Source: Gammaproteobacteria bacterium
GTDB lineage: Bacteria; Pseudomonadota; Gammaproteobacteria; UBA4575
Reading direction: 5' to 3'
Assembly (NCBI GenBank): GCA_033344735.1
Contig: JAWPMW010000001.1
Location: forward strand, 496,001-560,000
Length of the DNA: 64,000 nucleotides
The position numbers and the translations under genes were made by a program. A model generated the notes under the pieces. It was not told the origin of the DNA. It ran no database searches and was given only the letters and a program-made list of their open reading frames with translations. How positions within the stretch are numbered: the stretch's first letter is position 1; the number at the start of each line of letters is the position of its first letter. Positions 1-7,703 of this stretch are shown piece by piece.

Positions 1-48
1 TACTATCCAAGACGATCGCTGTCGGGTGTTTGAAATAGGAGATATTCG

Positions 49-1080
49 ATGGTTAGAAAACGAAACAAGGTCTGGCATATCGACTTCCAATTCAATGGAA
101 GACGAATACGCCAATCTGCTCAAACGACAGTAAAGAAGGAGGCAGAAAAACTCGAGCACAAGTTGCGCACACAATTGTACTCTCAAGCGGTAATGGGTGA
201 TCAACCGCGGCGTTCCTGGCAAGAAGCGGTGATTCGTTACAGTCGGGAAGCCCAATCCAAACGTACCTGGAAAGACATTCAGCGTCATTTGATCTATTTT
301 GATACAAAATTAGGTCAGCTGTATCTCGATCAAATCAATAATGATGTGATTGAGGCGATCATTGATGAGAAGCTGAGTGAAGGCGTTACAGGAGCGACGG
401 TCAATCGTTACACGACGACGTTGAAAACAGTGTTGCGTAAGGCTTATCTTCAGTACGAATGGATACAACGCGTGCCTGCGATTCGATCATTACCTGAATC
501 AAAAGGTCGCTTGCGGTGGTTAACAACACAAGAGTATGAACGTTTGATAGCAGTGCTGCCTGAACATGCCGCATTGGTCGTAAGATTTGCGGTGCATACA
601 GGACTGCGATCCGCCAACATCTTTAAACTGTCATGGGATCAAATTGATTTGGAGCGAAAAGTGGCCTGGATCCATGCTGACCAGCATAAAAATGGTCGTG
701 CACGGTCTGTACCATTAAATTCTGAGGCAATGGCTGTCTTGGAGGCCATCAATCAAGGACCCCATCACATAAAAGCGGTGTTTACCTATCAAGGTCATCC
801 CATCAGTACGATAAGGACAACCTTAAAAAATGCCTGTGAGTCACTTGGATTGGAGGAAGTGACATTTCATACATTTCGGCATACGTATGCGAGTTGGTTA
901 GTGCAACAAGAAGTACCTTTGAGGACAATCCAAGAATTGGGTGGATGGTGTAGTGTAGATATGGTACAACGCTATGCGCATCTAGCAGGTGACGACTTGC
1001 AGGCCTATCAAGAACGTTTAGTCGGCCGGCACAAAACTGTCACAAACCCATTAACTGGAACTAGAAATAACATTCATTAG
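49..1080 (+). CDS. Tyrosine recombinase (phage/island integrase)
   Basis: Site-specific recombinase that integrates or excises a mobile element. The 343-residue protein has an N-terminal SAM-like core-binding region (about 55-135) and a C-terminal catalytic domain. The full catalytic set is visible: Arg187 (HTGLR), Lys214 (HKNGR), His274-x-x-Arg277 (HTFRH), Trp300 in the His/Trp position (GGW) and nucleophile Tyr309 (RYAHL). An AGGAG ribosome site precedes the ATG. The gene ends 30 bp before a tRNA-Ser, a classic integrase neighbourhood, so the sequence left of it is probably the rest of an island outside the window. Which tRNA is the attachment site cannot be settled here. It appears intact. 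Confidence 0.93.
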   Translation: MVRKRNKVWHIDFQFNGRRIRQSAQTTVKKEAEKLEHKLRTQLYSQAVMGDQPRRSWQEAVIRYSREAQSKRTWKDIQRHLIYFDTKLGQLYLDQINNDVIEAIIDEKLSEGVTGATVNRYTTTLKTVLRKAYLQYEWIQRVPAIRSLPESKGRLRWLTTQEYERLIAVLPEHAALVVRFAVHTGLRSANIFKLSWDQIDLERKVAWIHADQHKNGRARSVPLNSEAMAVLEAINQGPHHIKAVFTYQGHPISTIRTTLKNACESLGLEEVTFHTFRHTYASWLVQQEVPLRTIQELGGWCSVDMVQRYAHLAGDDLQAYQERLVGRHKTVTNPLTGTRNNIH

Positions 1081-1110
1081 ATGTTATAAAACGTTGATAT
1101 ATAAAGACTT

Positions 1111-1200
1111 GGAGAGGTGGCAGAGTGGTCGAATGCGGCGGTCTTGAAAACCGTTGACGGGTTAAACCGTCCGGGGGTTCGAATCCCTCCCTCTCCGCCA
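1111..1200 (+). tRNA. tRNA-Ser(UGA)
   Basis: A 90-nt class II tRNA with encoded CCA. The 7-bp acceptor stem (GGAGAGG with CCTCTCC), the long variable arm (GACGG/CCGTC around GTTAAA), the TTCGAAT T-loop and the anticodon loop CTTGAAA are all seen directly. Anticodon TGA is at 1145-1147, giving serine (UCA codons). Confidence 0.96.
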
Positions 1201-1321
1201 GATAACTATATGGTCTCTTTTTCAAGAAACTTTTCTGTGCCTTAAATTTATTAAAAATTATTATATTTCTGGATCTTTTTCACAGTAATAAAAAGATTAT
1301 TTGTGTAAATTATGTGTCAAT

Positions 1322-1411
1322 GGAGAGGTGGCAGAGTGGCCTATTGCGGCGGTCTTCAAGACAGCTGTCGGGTTAAACCGACCGGGGGTTCGAATCCTTC
1401 TCTCTCCGCCA
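1322..1411 (+). tRNA. Serine-type tRNA with anticodon UCA (UGA decoder, Sec-like, or pseudo-tRNA)
   Basis: A 90-nt near-copy of the upstream tRNA-Ser, differing at about 11 positions. The anticodon loop reads CTTCAAG, so the anticodon at 1356-1358 is TCA, which pairs with UGA. The acceptor keeps 7 bp (last pair G-U), unlike the 8-bp arm expected for bacterial tRNA-Sec, so the body is serine-type. The variable arm shows a compensatory A-T to T-A change (GTCGG/CCGAC), suggesting selection on folding. However, the anticodon stem has one G-A mismatch. Genes in this window use TGA as stop (for example selO), so serine reassignment is unlikely. Options are a divergent selenocysteine tRNA, a suppressor tRNA, or a decaying duplicate. 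Confidence 0.75.
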
Positions 1412-1421
1412 AATTTATATC

Positions 1422-1447
1422 AAGCCCCTCATTGTAGGGGCTTTTTT
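1422..1447 (+). terminator. Rho-independent terminator of the tRNA-Ser pair
   Basis: AAGCCCCT and AGGGGCTT form a stem of about 8 bp with a small loop, followed by a run of T. It lies 10 nt after the second tRNA and would end a two-tRNA transcript. Confidence 0.85.
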
Positions 1448-1501
1448 GTGTCTGCTATTGATTCATAATGACTCAATCCTAAACAAATATACAATTTCTC
1501 C

Positions 1502-2968
1502 ATGTTATTTAATTTTGATAATACATACGCAAAGCAATTAGAAGGGTTTTATAGTTCGTGCCAAAGTGCAGTTATCCCTTCACCAAAGCTTATTAAGCTA
1601 AATGGTGACCTTGCTGCACAGCTCAATTTAAATCTAGATAGTTCAACATTAATAGAACAACTGAAAATATTCTCTGGCAACGAATTGCCTCAAGAGTCTT
1701 CGCCTTTAGCTCAAGTATATGCTGGGCATCAGTTTGGAGGATTCTCTCCTCAGCTTGGTGATGGGCGAGCACTATTATTAGGTGAGGTGCTGGATAAGAA
1801 TGGAAAACGATTTGATATTCAATTAAAAGGTTCTGGTCGCACGCCATACTCACGAGGCGGTGATGGTAAAGCGGGAGTAGGGCCGGTATTACGTGAATAT
1901 ATTTTAAGTGAAGCGATGCATGCGCTAGGTATTCCAACGACACGTGCATTGGCAGCTGTTGCTACAGGTGAAATGATAATGCGTGAAAGGCCGATTCCAG
2001 GTGCGGTCTTAACTAGAGTAGCATCAAGTCATATTCGTATTGGTACATTTCAATTTTTTGCTTCGCGTGGAGAAGTAGATAAAGTTCGCCAACTTGCAGA
2101 TTATACAATTGCGCGTCATTACCCAGAGATAATGCAGTCTGATAATCCATATTTGAAATTATTAGAAAAAGTGTGCGACTCTCAAGCATTGTTAGTATGT
2201 AAATGGATGTTAATTGGATTTGTGCATGGCGTGATGAATACAGACAACATGACTGTTTCTGGTGAAACAATTGATTATGGACCATGTGCATTCATAGATA
2301 GTTATAATCCTGAAGCAGTATATAGCTCTATTGATAAACAAGGTCGCTATGCATTTCAAAATCAACCGCCGATAGCACAATGGAATCTAGCCCGATTGGC
2401 TGAAACTTTATTGCCATTAATAAATTCTGATCAAGAACATGGCATTGAGCTAGTAACAAGTGTTTTAAATAAATTTCCAGAGAAGTATTCTGAATATTGG
2501 CTAGATGGTATGCGATCTAAATTAGGTTTAAAGAACCCTCAAGAGGGGGACATGGAAATAATGAATGATTTGCTAGCTCAATTGCATGAAAACGAAGTGG
2601 ATTATACTAACTTCTTCCGTGAGTTGGCGGATGTGCTTCTAGATAATAGAAAGGCTGTGCATAAAAACTTCACGGACATTATGAGATTTGAACAATGGCT
2701 AGTTCGTTGGAAAGATCGATTGTCTGATGAGAGTATTATTGCTGAAGAAAGTGTTCAGTTAATGAATCAAGTGAATCCAATTTATATTCCTCGTAATCAT
2801 AAAGTTGAAGAAGCTATTGAAGCGGCAATATTAAATGAGGATTATTCAAAATTTGAAATGCTTTTAGAGGTGTTAAGTCAGCCATATTTTGTACAGTCCG
2901 GTAAAAATGAATATTCTCAACCTGCACCTAAAGAATTTGGTATCTATAAAACTTTTTGTGGTACTTGA
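1502..2968 (+). CDS. selO: Protein adenylyltransferase SelO (YdiU family)
   Basis: SelO is a pseudokinase-fold enzyme that transfers AMP from ATP to Ser/Thr/Tyr of target proteins in redox stress responses. The 488-residue length fits bacterial members. Visible family motifs include the YAGHQFGGFSPQLGDGRA segment near residue 75, the LKGSGRTPYSRGGDG nucleotide-binding loop (about 108-122), VLREYILSEAMHALGIPTTRAL, and the catalytic HGVMNTDNM then DYGPCAFID segment (about 241-266). The C-terminus ends FCGT, with Cys at the antepenultimate position where animal SelO carries selenocysteine. This is therefore the cysteine form. It stands alone, 90 bp after the UCA-anticodon tRNA. Confidence 0.95.
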   Translation: MLFNFDNTYAKQLEGFYSSCQSAVIPSPKLIKLNGDLAAQLNLNLDSSTLIEQLKIFSGNELPQESSPLAQVYAGHQFGGFSPQLGDGRALLLGEVLDKNGKRFDIQLKGSGRTPYSRGGDGKAGVGPVLREYILSEAMHALGIPTTRALAAVATGEMIMRERPIPGAVLTRVASSHIRIGTFQFFASRGEVDKVRQLADYTIARHYPEIMQSDNPYLKLLEKVCDSQALLVCKWMLIGFVHGVMNTDNMTVSGETIDYGPCAFIDSYNPEAVYSSIDKQGRYAFQNQPPIAQWNLARLAETLLPLINSDQEHGIELVTSVLNKFPEKYSEYWLDGMRSKLGLKNPQEGDMEIMNDLLAQLHENEVDYTNFFRELADVLLDNRKAVHKNFTDIMRFEQWLVRWKDRLSDESIIAEESVQLMNQVNPIYIPRNHKVEEAIEAAILNEDYSKFEMLLEVLSQPYFVQSGKNEYSQPAPKEFGIYKTFCGT

Positions 2969-3422
2969 GTATTCTAATAAATAGAACCGCTGTTTAATTT
3001 AATTACTGTTTTTTTATAATTTCCTCTTTTATAAGTTAAATAATCCAACTATAAAATACCTTATATTTTAAGTGGTTTATTTAATTTTCAAGATTGCTGT
3101 TAATCTAGATGATTATATTGCCAGTCAAAGTTTAAATAGTTAAATCTCTTTGCAAGCAATATCGATAAACTATGATTCTAAGCTTATATAAAGGTTTATT
3201 TCGGCTTTAATCGTTAATCTTGCAATCTAGAGATACTTAATCAATAAACACCGATACTAGTGGAATTAAGGCGGTTTAAGGGGCTATAAATATTTATTGA
3301 CAGTAAATGAATTTTATTGATAATAAATTTAACATACATGGAGTGAATCTAACCTCGCTTGAACATTATGGGTGGTTTTATTTGCCTCTTTATATCAATG
3401 TTAAATTCAAAAGGTAGCCGTA
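2969..3422. other. AT-rich intergenic region
   Basis: About 450 bp without a convincing gene. It is strongly AT-rich with many short T and A runs. The only element I can point to is a sigma70-like promoter near its right end (separate entry). No tRNA, repeat or coding remnant was recognised. Confidence 0.6.
3297..3324 (+). promoter_or_regulatory. Putative sigma70 promoter for the SnoaL-like gene
   Basis: A perfect -35 TTGACA (3297-3302) is followed after 16 bp by GATAAT (3319-3324), about 100 bp before the start codon. It is sequence similarity only, in an AT-rich region where chance matches are common. Confidence 0.4.
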
Positions 3423-3824
3423 ATGAGTAAAAGCGTAAGAGAATTAGCTGAGAGATTTTATGAATTAGTCAATAGCGGAGGAGATTTATCCGAAGTGCTA
3501 TCTGATGATTTTGTATTTGGAATAATGCCAGGTTTTCCATATGGGGGCGATCAAAATGGCTTGGCTGCTTCGTTAGAATTTTTTGATAAACTGGGTAAAC
3601 ATTTTGATTTTTGGGAAGTCATTCCGCAGAAGTACATTGAAATCGATGACACTAATATTGCTGTTCAAGGTTTGTATCGCACGAAGGCGACTGAATCTAG
3701 GAAAGATGTTGAATTGCAAACTGTTCATTTCTGGACATGCTCAAATGGCAAGTTGAATACTTACAAACATTATTGTGATACGGCGATGCTATGCGAACCG
3801 TTAAACTATTCAATTCCACACTAA
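3423..3824 (+). CDS. SnoaL-like / NTF2-fold small protein
   Basis: A 133-residue cytoplasmic protein with the look of the SnoaL/NTF2-like alpha+beta cone fold: an N-terminal helix (VRELAERFYELVNSGGDLSEVLSDDFVF), a Gly/Pro-rich loop, then beta strands with HFWTCSNGKLNTYKHYCDTAML near the end. Such proteins are isomerases, hydrolases or ligand binders, and the sequence does not reveal which. It is a single gene, preceded by an AGGTAGCC ribosome-site-like sequence and followed by a GNAT gene with a separate start. Confidence 0.65.
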   Translation: MSKSVRELAERFYELVNSGGDLSEVLSDDFVFGIMPGFPYGGDQNGLAASLEFFDKLGKHFDFWEVIPQKYIEIDDTNIAVQGLYRTKATESRKDVELQTVHFWTCSNGKLNTYKHYCDTAMLCEPLNYSIPH

Positions 3825-3911
3825 GATAATAATAAAATCTTATTTATGTTGTAAAAGTTTTATATGTTTGTGTGCTGTAAATGCCTTTAATGACTAACTA
3901 CGAGAAAGGTA

Positions 3912-4361
3912 GTGACAAAAATTAGAACTGCTGAAATTAATGATATACCTCAGTTATGTACACTTCTTCAAATTCTTTTTAATCAAGAGTTAGAGTTTGC
4001 ACCAAATGAAAAGTTACAAATAGCAGGTCTGAGTGAGATTATTAATAACCCTGAAGTGGGCGATATTGTTATAGCGACAGAAAATTCTATAGTAGTAGGA
4101 ATGGTTAATTTGCTTTATACAATATCGACGGCTGTTGGTGGTGTAGTGGTAATTCTTGAAGATATGGTAGTTAGTCCGACTGTGCAAGGTAGAGGTATAG
4201 GATCTAAGTTGATTGATTATTCATTTGAATTAGCTAAAAGCAAAGGTTGTCGTAGAATCACATTGCTGACAGATATTGATAACGAAATTGCGCATCGCTT
4301 TTATAAAAAGCATGGATTTAATCAATCTTCGATGGCGGTATTTCGAAAATCATTATCATAA
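3912..4361 (+). CDS. GNAT-family N-acetyltransferase
   Basis: A 149-residue GCN5-related acetyltransferase that would transfer acetyl from acetyl-CoA to an unknown amine. The acetyl-CoA loop is clear: VVSPTVQGRGIGSKLI (motif A Q/RxxGxG/A, about residues 91-106), followed by the RRITLLTD strand and the HRFYKKHGF motif. The start is GTG with GAAAGG upstream. The stop is 17 bp before the next gene, so the two may be co-transcribed. Confidence 0.85.
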   Translation: MTKIRTAEINDIPQLCTLLQILFNQELEFAPNEKLQIAGLSEIINNPEVGDIVIATENSIVVGMVNLLYTISTAVGGVVVILEDMVVSPTVQGRGIGSKLIDYSFELAKSKGCRRITLLTDIDNEIAHRFYKKHGFNQSSMAVFRKSLS

Positions 4362-4377
4362 ATTAATATTCATAGTG

Positions 4378-4800
4378 ATGAATGATGCTAACAATCATGT
4401 TTTTATCTATGGGACGTTAAAGCGGGGATATAGAAATCATAAGGATTATCTAAAATTCGAGAAATATCTCGGTGAATATCGCACTGTAGATTGCTATCCG
4501 TTGGTTATTGCTAATGAATGGTATGCACCGGTGCTCCTACAGGAAAAGGGCATAGGTCATCAAGTGGTGGGCGAACTTTACTCTGTCGATGATATAAAAC
4601 TTACTGAACTAGATAAATTAGAACGCACGCATCACATTAGAGGCTACAAACGTATATTAATCGCTATTCAGAATATTATAAATGACGAATATGTTGAGGC
4701 ATATACCTATATGAATGAACGAAAAAATCTTAAACATGTTGGTTCGGAGTATATGCCTAAGTACACTGATAGTCGCTATATTCCCCTTAATGAGAGATAG
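4378..4800 (+). CDS. Gamma-glutamylcyclotransferase-like (AIG2/YtfP fold) protein
   Basis: A 140-residue protein of the GGCT-like superfamily. Members cyclise gamma-glutamyl amines or have unknown roles. The start MNDANNHVFIYGTLKRG is chosen because VFIYGTLKRG is the strongly conserved N-terminal signature; longer in-frame extension would overlap the GNAT gene. Other matches are GELYSVDD, LDKLE (with the usual acidic catalytic region) and YTYMNE near the end. It sits directly behind the GNAT gene. The substrate is unknown; a link to gamma-glutamyl amides of the GmaS pathway is possible but unsupported. Confidence 0.8.
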   Translation: MNDANNHVFIYGTLKRGYRNHKDYLKFEKYLGEYRTVDCYPLVIANEWYAPVLLQEKGIGHQVVGELYSVDDIKLTELDKLERTHHIRGYKRILIAIQNIINDEYVEAYTYMNERKNLKHVGSEYMPKYTDSRYIPLNER

Positions 4801-4809
4801 TATTTTTGA

Positions 4810-5481
4810 TTAAGCTTGAGTTATAGAATATTGTGTAGATTTTGAATCATTGGAAGTAATTACATCTAGTAATTGCTGTGCAGTTGAGTGTAACAAGTTT
4901 GTAGAGATTGCTTCATTCCCTTGAAGTATAAATAAGCATGACTTAGTTTTGTTTGATGTTTTAGTCTTTTCGCACTGTCTACAATCAAGCCGACAAATAA
5001 CTTCATTTTCGTCTAAGTAACAATACTCTCCGCTATTAATAGTTTGCGACTGATCTTTACCTAATGGAATAAAATGTTCGTCTCCTTTTGTAAGTCTAAG
5101 CTCCACGTTGCCAATGATATTCGCTAGGTCATGCGCGCCAATGGATATTTTGTTCTTAATAGAAATATAATTGTAAGTATCGACAATTGGGTTAATGGAT
5201 CTTAATGATTTATGTTTCAATAGAATTTTAATGATACTTTCTGGGGAGGCTGTGAGTAATTTATCTGTCACACCAACCTTGTTGTGTAATTTTTTATAGC
5301 CAACAATATTGTGATTATTATCGAAATCATTGAGCGTGTATTTTTCTGAGAAAATTTTATAATAGTCATCGATTTCATTTTTCAATGCTTGAGTGAAAAA
5401 TGAGTTATCTATTGAAGTGACGGATAAGAAAATGACATTAATGCCTAGCGCAGATACTTCTTCAGAAACCTTGAAATTCAT
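4810..5481 (-). CDS. B3/B4 tRNA-editing-like domain protein
   Basis: A 223-residue protein resembling stand-alone versions of the B3/B4 domain of phenylalanyl-tRNA synthetase beta subunit, which may act in tRNA editing or amino-acid binding. The typical core is visible in the middle: TASPESIIKILLKHKSLRSINPIVD, then YNYISIKNKISIGAHDL, LRLTKGDEHFIPLG and GEYCYLDENEVICRLDCRQCEKTK. It has no signal peptide or membrane helix. It is the last gene of the minus-strand cluster that begins with urease, 26 bp after the permease C-terminal-like gene, and may be a passenger there. Confidence 0.75.
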   Translation of the reverse strand: MNFKVSEEVSALGINVIFLSVTSIDNSFFTQALKNEIDDYYKIFSEKYTLNDFDNNHNIVGYKKLHNKVGVTDKLLTASPESIIKILLKHKSLRSINPIVDTYNYISIKNKISIGAHDLANIIGNVELRLTKGDEHFIPLGKDQSQTINSGEYCYLDENEVICRLDCRQCEKTKTSNKTKSCLFILQGNEAISTNLLHSTAQQLLDVITSNDSKSTQYSITQA

Positions 5482-5507
5482 TACAAAAAGACGTGTAGAA
5501 GATAAGG

Positions 5508-5861
5508 CTAGATTATAGGAAATGTATTCATTTCTAAGCTTAAAGAATAAAGCATTATTATTCCTATTAAAAAAGCAATCGCACCGATGCCAATATTATT
5601 ATAGCGTATGGGGAATATACGAATTTTATTTTGAAGGGGCACACTCATTAAGATTGAGAGTAATGCCATGCTCACGATCAATAAAAAGCTAAATATGGCT
5701 ATATAGGTAAATTTCCAAGAAATTGAATCTATTTTTGTAGTGATAATTGCAATGATTACGCCCGAACCAGCAGCCCCATACAATAAACCAATAAAAAATG
5801 ATTTAAATGACAGCGTGTTCTCTTGGCATGTCTTCCAGGATGAGTGTGCAGCAGCGATCAT
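5508..5861 (-). CDS. NicO/UreH-type nickel permease, C-terminal half
   Basis: A 117-residue membrane protein matching only the second half of UreH/NicO nickel permeases: a short His/Trp-containing loop (HSSWKTCQ), then FFIGLLYGAAGSGVIIAI (compare the family's FLxGLxHGLAGSxAL), a helix containing MALLSILMSVPL, and a final hydrophobic helix. Normal UreH has about 200-230 residues and six helices; the N-terminal helices are absent here. A 58-residue protein with the first-helix signature is encoded 200 bp upstream on the same strand (6062-6238). The two may form a split permease supplying nickel to urease, or may be remnants of one broken gene. Confidence 0.6.
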   Translation of the reverse strand: MIAAAHSSWKTCQENTLSFKSFFIGLLYGAAGSGVIIAIITTKIDSISWKFTYIAIFSFLLIVSMALLSILMSVPLQNKIRIFPIRYNNIGIGAIAFLIGIIMLYSLSLEMNTFPII

Positions 5862-5870
5862 TATCTTCTA

Positions 5871-6041
5871 CTATTTTTTAATGTAATGGTAGATTATGCC
5901 GCCAATAATAAACAATGCTAAAAAGTACTCAATGCCTGAATGGCTATGAAAGATAGATGTATGTCCCGAATGAGAATGTGCTGGTGTAGTAATAAACGGT
6001 AGTGTTAAAGAAAGGCAAATATATGTTAATTTAATGTTCAT
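5871..6041 (-). CDS. Small His-rich exported/membrane protein (56 aa)
   Basis: A 56-residue protein read on the minus strand with a good AGGAG ribosome site. It has an N-terminal hydrophobic signal-like segment ending ATTPAHS-like (TTPAHSHSGH), five histidines in PAHSHSGHTSIFHSHS, one predicted transmembrane helix (FLALFIIGGIIY) and a KK tail. The composition resembles small His-rich accessory proteins found near urease and nickel genes (DUF6732-like). A role in periplasmic nickel handling is an inference from context. It lies between the two NicO-like pieces. Confidence 0.55.
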   Translation of the reverse strand: MNIKLTYICLSLTLPFITTPAHSHSGHTSIFHSHSGIEYFLALFIIGGIIYHYIKK

Positions 6042-6061
6042 AATTTTCTCCTAGAAATATT

Positions 6062-6238
6062 TTATATCTTCAAGTATTTATCGATTAATTGATCGTCTAA
6101 CTTATTCGTGGCGCCTTGTTTTGCAGTTGCTTTAGTAGAGTTAGATTGTGAGGATAATATAAGTACGGCTGCCATATGGTCAGTTTCCAATGCATGGCGT
6201 ATACCGATAGTAATAACAAGAATTAATAAGATAGCCAT
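6062..6238 (-). CDS. NicO/UreH-type nickel permease, N-terminal piece (58 aa)
   Basis: A 58-residue protein starting 14 bp after ureD. It contains the nickel/cobalt permease signature RHALETDHMAAV (family form RHAxDADHIAA), whose His and Asp residues bind metal in the first helix. After this helix the sequence turns polar (SNSTKATAKQGATNKLDDQ) and stops, so helices 2-3 of the family are missing. No strong ribosome site is seen, so it could be translationally coupled to ureD. It is either one half of a split permease or a truncated relic. Confidence 0.55.
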   Translation of the reverse strand: MAILLILVITIGIRHALETDHMAAVLILSSQSNSTKATAKQGATNKLDDQLIDKYLKI

Positions 6239-6252
6239 ATAAATTTATTTTT

Positions 6253-7062
6253 CTATTTTCGTCTTATTTTTGGTTTTATATTGACGAGAGTTTCTCTTAT
6301 TATCATCCATGATTGAATCATAGTTTTCTTTAGCGCAACACCGTCCGGCGCTAGATACTTGATTATGATTCCACAGTTATTAGGTAATAGCGTTGCGCCA
6401 CCATAGATGTCATTACTATTCTGCATTAATATCTGTAGAGATGTTAGTAATGAATTATCTATAATGTTGCGGTCTATTACTGAGATTGTTCCCATGCTTA
6501 TGTGCTTACGATGATTGTGGGCAAAATTTCCTGGATTCGCTAAATATACGTCTTTTGTCAGAAGCTCGTTATCTTCCGAATAAATACATAAGCTACTTTC
6601 ATATTGCCTAAATAAATCTTCTTCATCATTTAGGAAGTGTAATAGAAAAGCATCCGCAACTACGACTGTACTTGTTCTATCTATATGTACATTAATGTTG
6701 GAGCGTAAACTTGAGTCTGGGAATAAAATCAGGGGATCTGAAACATATTCTGTATAAGCATAATCTGATGCATTTATATTTATATTTTGATGTGCCATGC
6801 CATTTGGCATGCTATGAACAATAGTGGAAGCTTGTGTTGTAACATGGCTGTTTGACTTTGCTCTTGCAATCACATCAGTAGACAAGTTTTCATTTTCATA
6901 GATGCCTCCTGAAGCGGATTGAATATAGACACTTGCCATACCATATGGGTCGTTTTCATAATATTGTGTTCTGCAAATATGAAACGGATATGAAGCATAT
7001 TGATTCTGAAGATAAGTTTTACCTTCGATATCGTTTGCAAACTGTAGTGCTAATTTACTCAT
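6253..7062 (-). CDS. ureD: Urease accessory protein UreD
   Basis: UreD (UreH in some species) is the scaffold that binds apo-urease together with UreF and UreG and channels nickel to the active site. This 269-residue protein has the family's usual length and beta-rich composition. Recognisable parts are YYENDPYGMASVYIQSASGGIYENENLS, TTQASTIVHSM, FPDSSLRSNINVHIDRTSTVVVADAF and LLTSLQILMQNS. It follows ureG by 14 bp in the operon order ureE-F-AB-C-G-D on the minus strand. Confidence 0.88.
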   Translation of the reverse strand: MSKLALQFANDIEGKTYLQNQYASYPFHICRTQYYENDPYGMASVYIQSASGGIYENENLSTDVIARAKSNSHVTTQASTIVHSMPNGMAHQNININASDYAYTEYVSDPLILFPDSSLRSNINVHIDRTSTVVVADAFLLHFLNDEEDLFRQYESSLCIYSEDNELLTKDVYLANPGNFAHNHRKHISMGTISVIDRNIIDNSLLTSLQILMQNSNDIYGGATLLPNNCGIIIKYLAPDGVALKKTMIQSWMIIRETLVNIKPKIRRK

Positions 7063-7076
7063 AATATAATTTAAGT

Positions 7077-7703
7077 TTAGCTAAAAAGGACGTTGTTAAT
7101 AATATGTTCTGCGACTTCTTCTATTCCTTCTCCCGTTTTGCAATTGGTTAGTACGAGTGGCTTGTTATTTCTTACTTCTGTACCTTCTTTTACCATTAAA
7201 TCAATATTTGCTCCTACATAAGGTGCAATATCAATTTTGTTGATTACCAATAGATCTGATTGAATAATCCCGGGCCCCCGTTTACGTGGAATGTCGTCAC
7301 CTTCAGCTGTATCTATCACAAACATCCAATAATCAACTAGATCTAATGAAAAGGTCGAGGCAAGATTGTCTCCTCCACTTTCAATGATAATAAGATCAAG
7401 GTCGTTGAATTTGTGTTGTAGATTATCGGCGGCTTGTATGTTGAGTGTTGGGTCTTCACGAATCACCGTATGTGGACAAGCACCGGCTTCCACTGCAACT
7501 ACGAATTCTGGAGCAAGCAACCCTGACTGTTGTAAACGTATAGCATCTTCTTGTGTGACTAAATCATTAGTGACAATTGCAATTTTATTGCCCCTTTTAA
7601 TGAAATAAGGAATTAGTTGTTCTATCAATGCGGTTTTACCTGAACCGACTGGACCACCAATTCCTACACGTGCAGCGCCATTTTGTGTTGTAGATGTATT
7701 CAT
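7077..7703 (-). CDS. ureG: Urease accessory GTPase UreG
   Basis: GTPase that delivers nickel during urease maturation. It has 208 residues. The P-loop GPVGSGKT (about 18-25), the [17 protein letters not shown] segment carrying the Cys-Pro-His nickel-binding motif, the [16 protein letters not shown] Walker-B region and the [14 protein letters not shown] guanine-specificity motif (NKxD) are all present. The start overlaps the ureC stop by 4 bp, which implies translational coupling. Confidence 0.97.
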   Translation of the reverse strand: MNTSTTQNGAARVGIGGPVGSGKTALIEQLIPYFIKRGNKIAIVTNDLVTQEDAIRLQQSGLLAPEFVVAVEAGACPHTVIREDPTLNIQAADNLQHKFNDLDLIIIESGGDNLASTFSLDLVDYWMFVIDTAEGDDIPRKRGPGIIQSDLLVINKIDIAPYVGANIDLMVKEGTEVRNNKPLVLTNCKTGEGIEEVAEHIINNVLFS

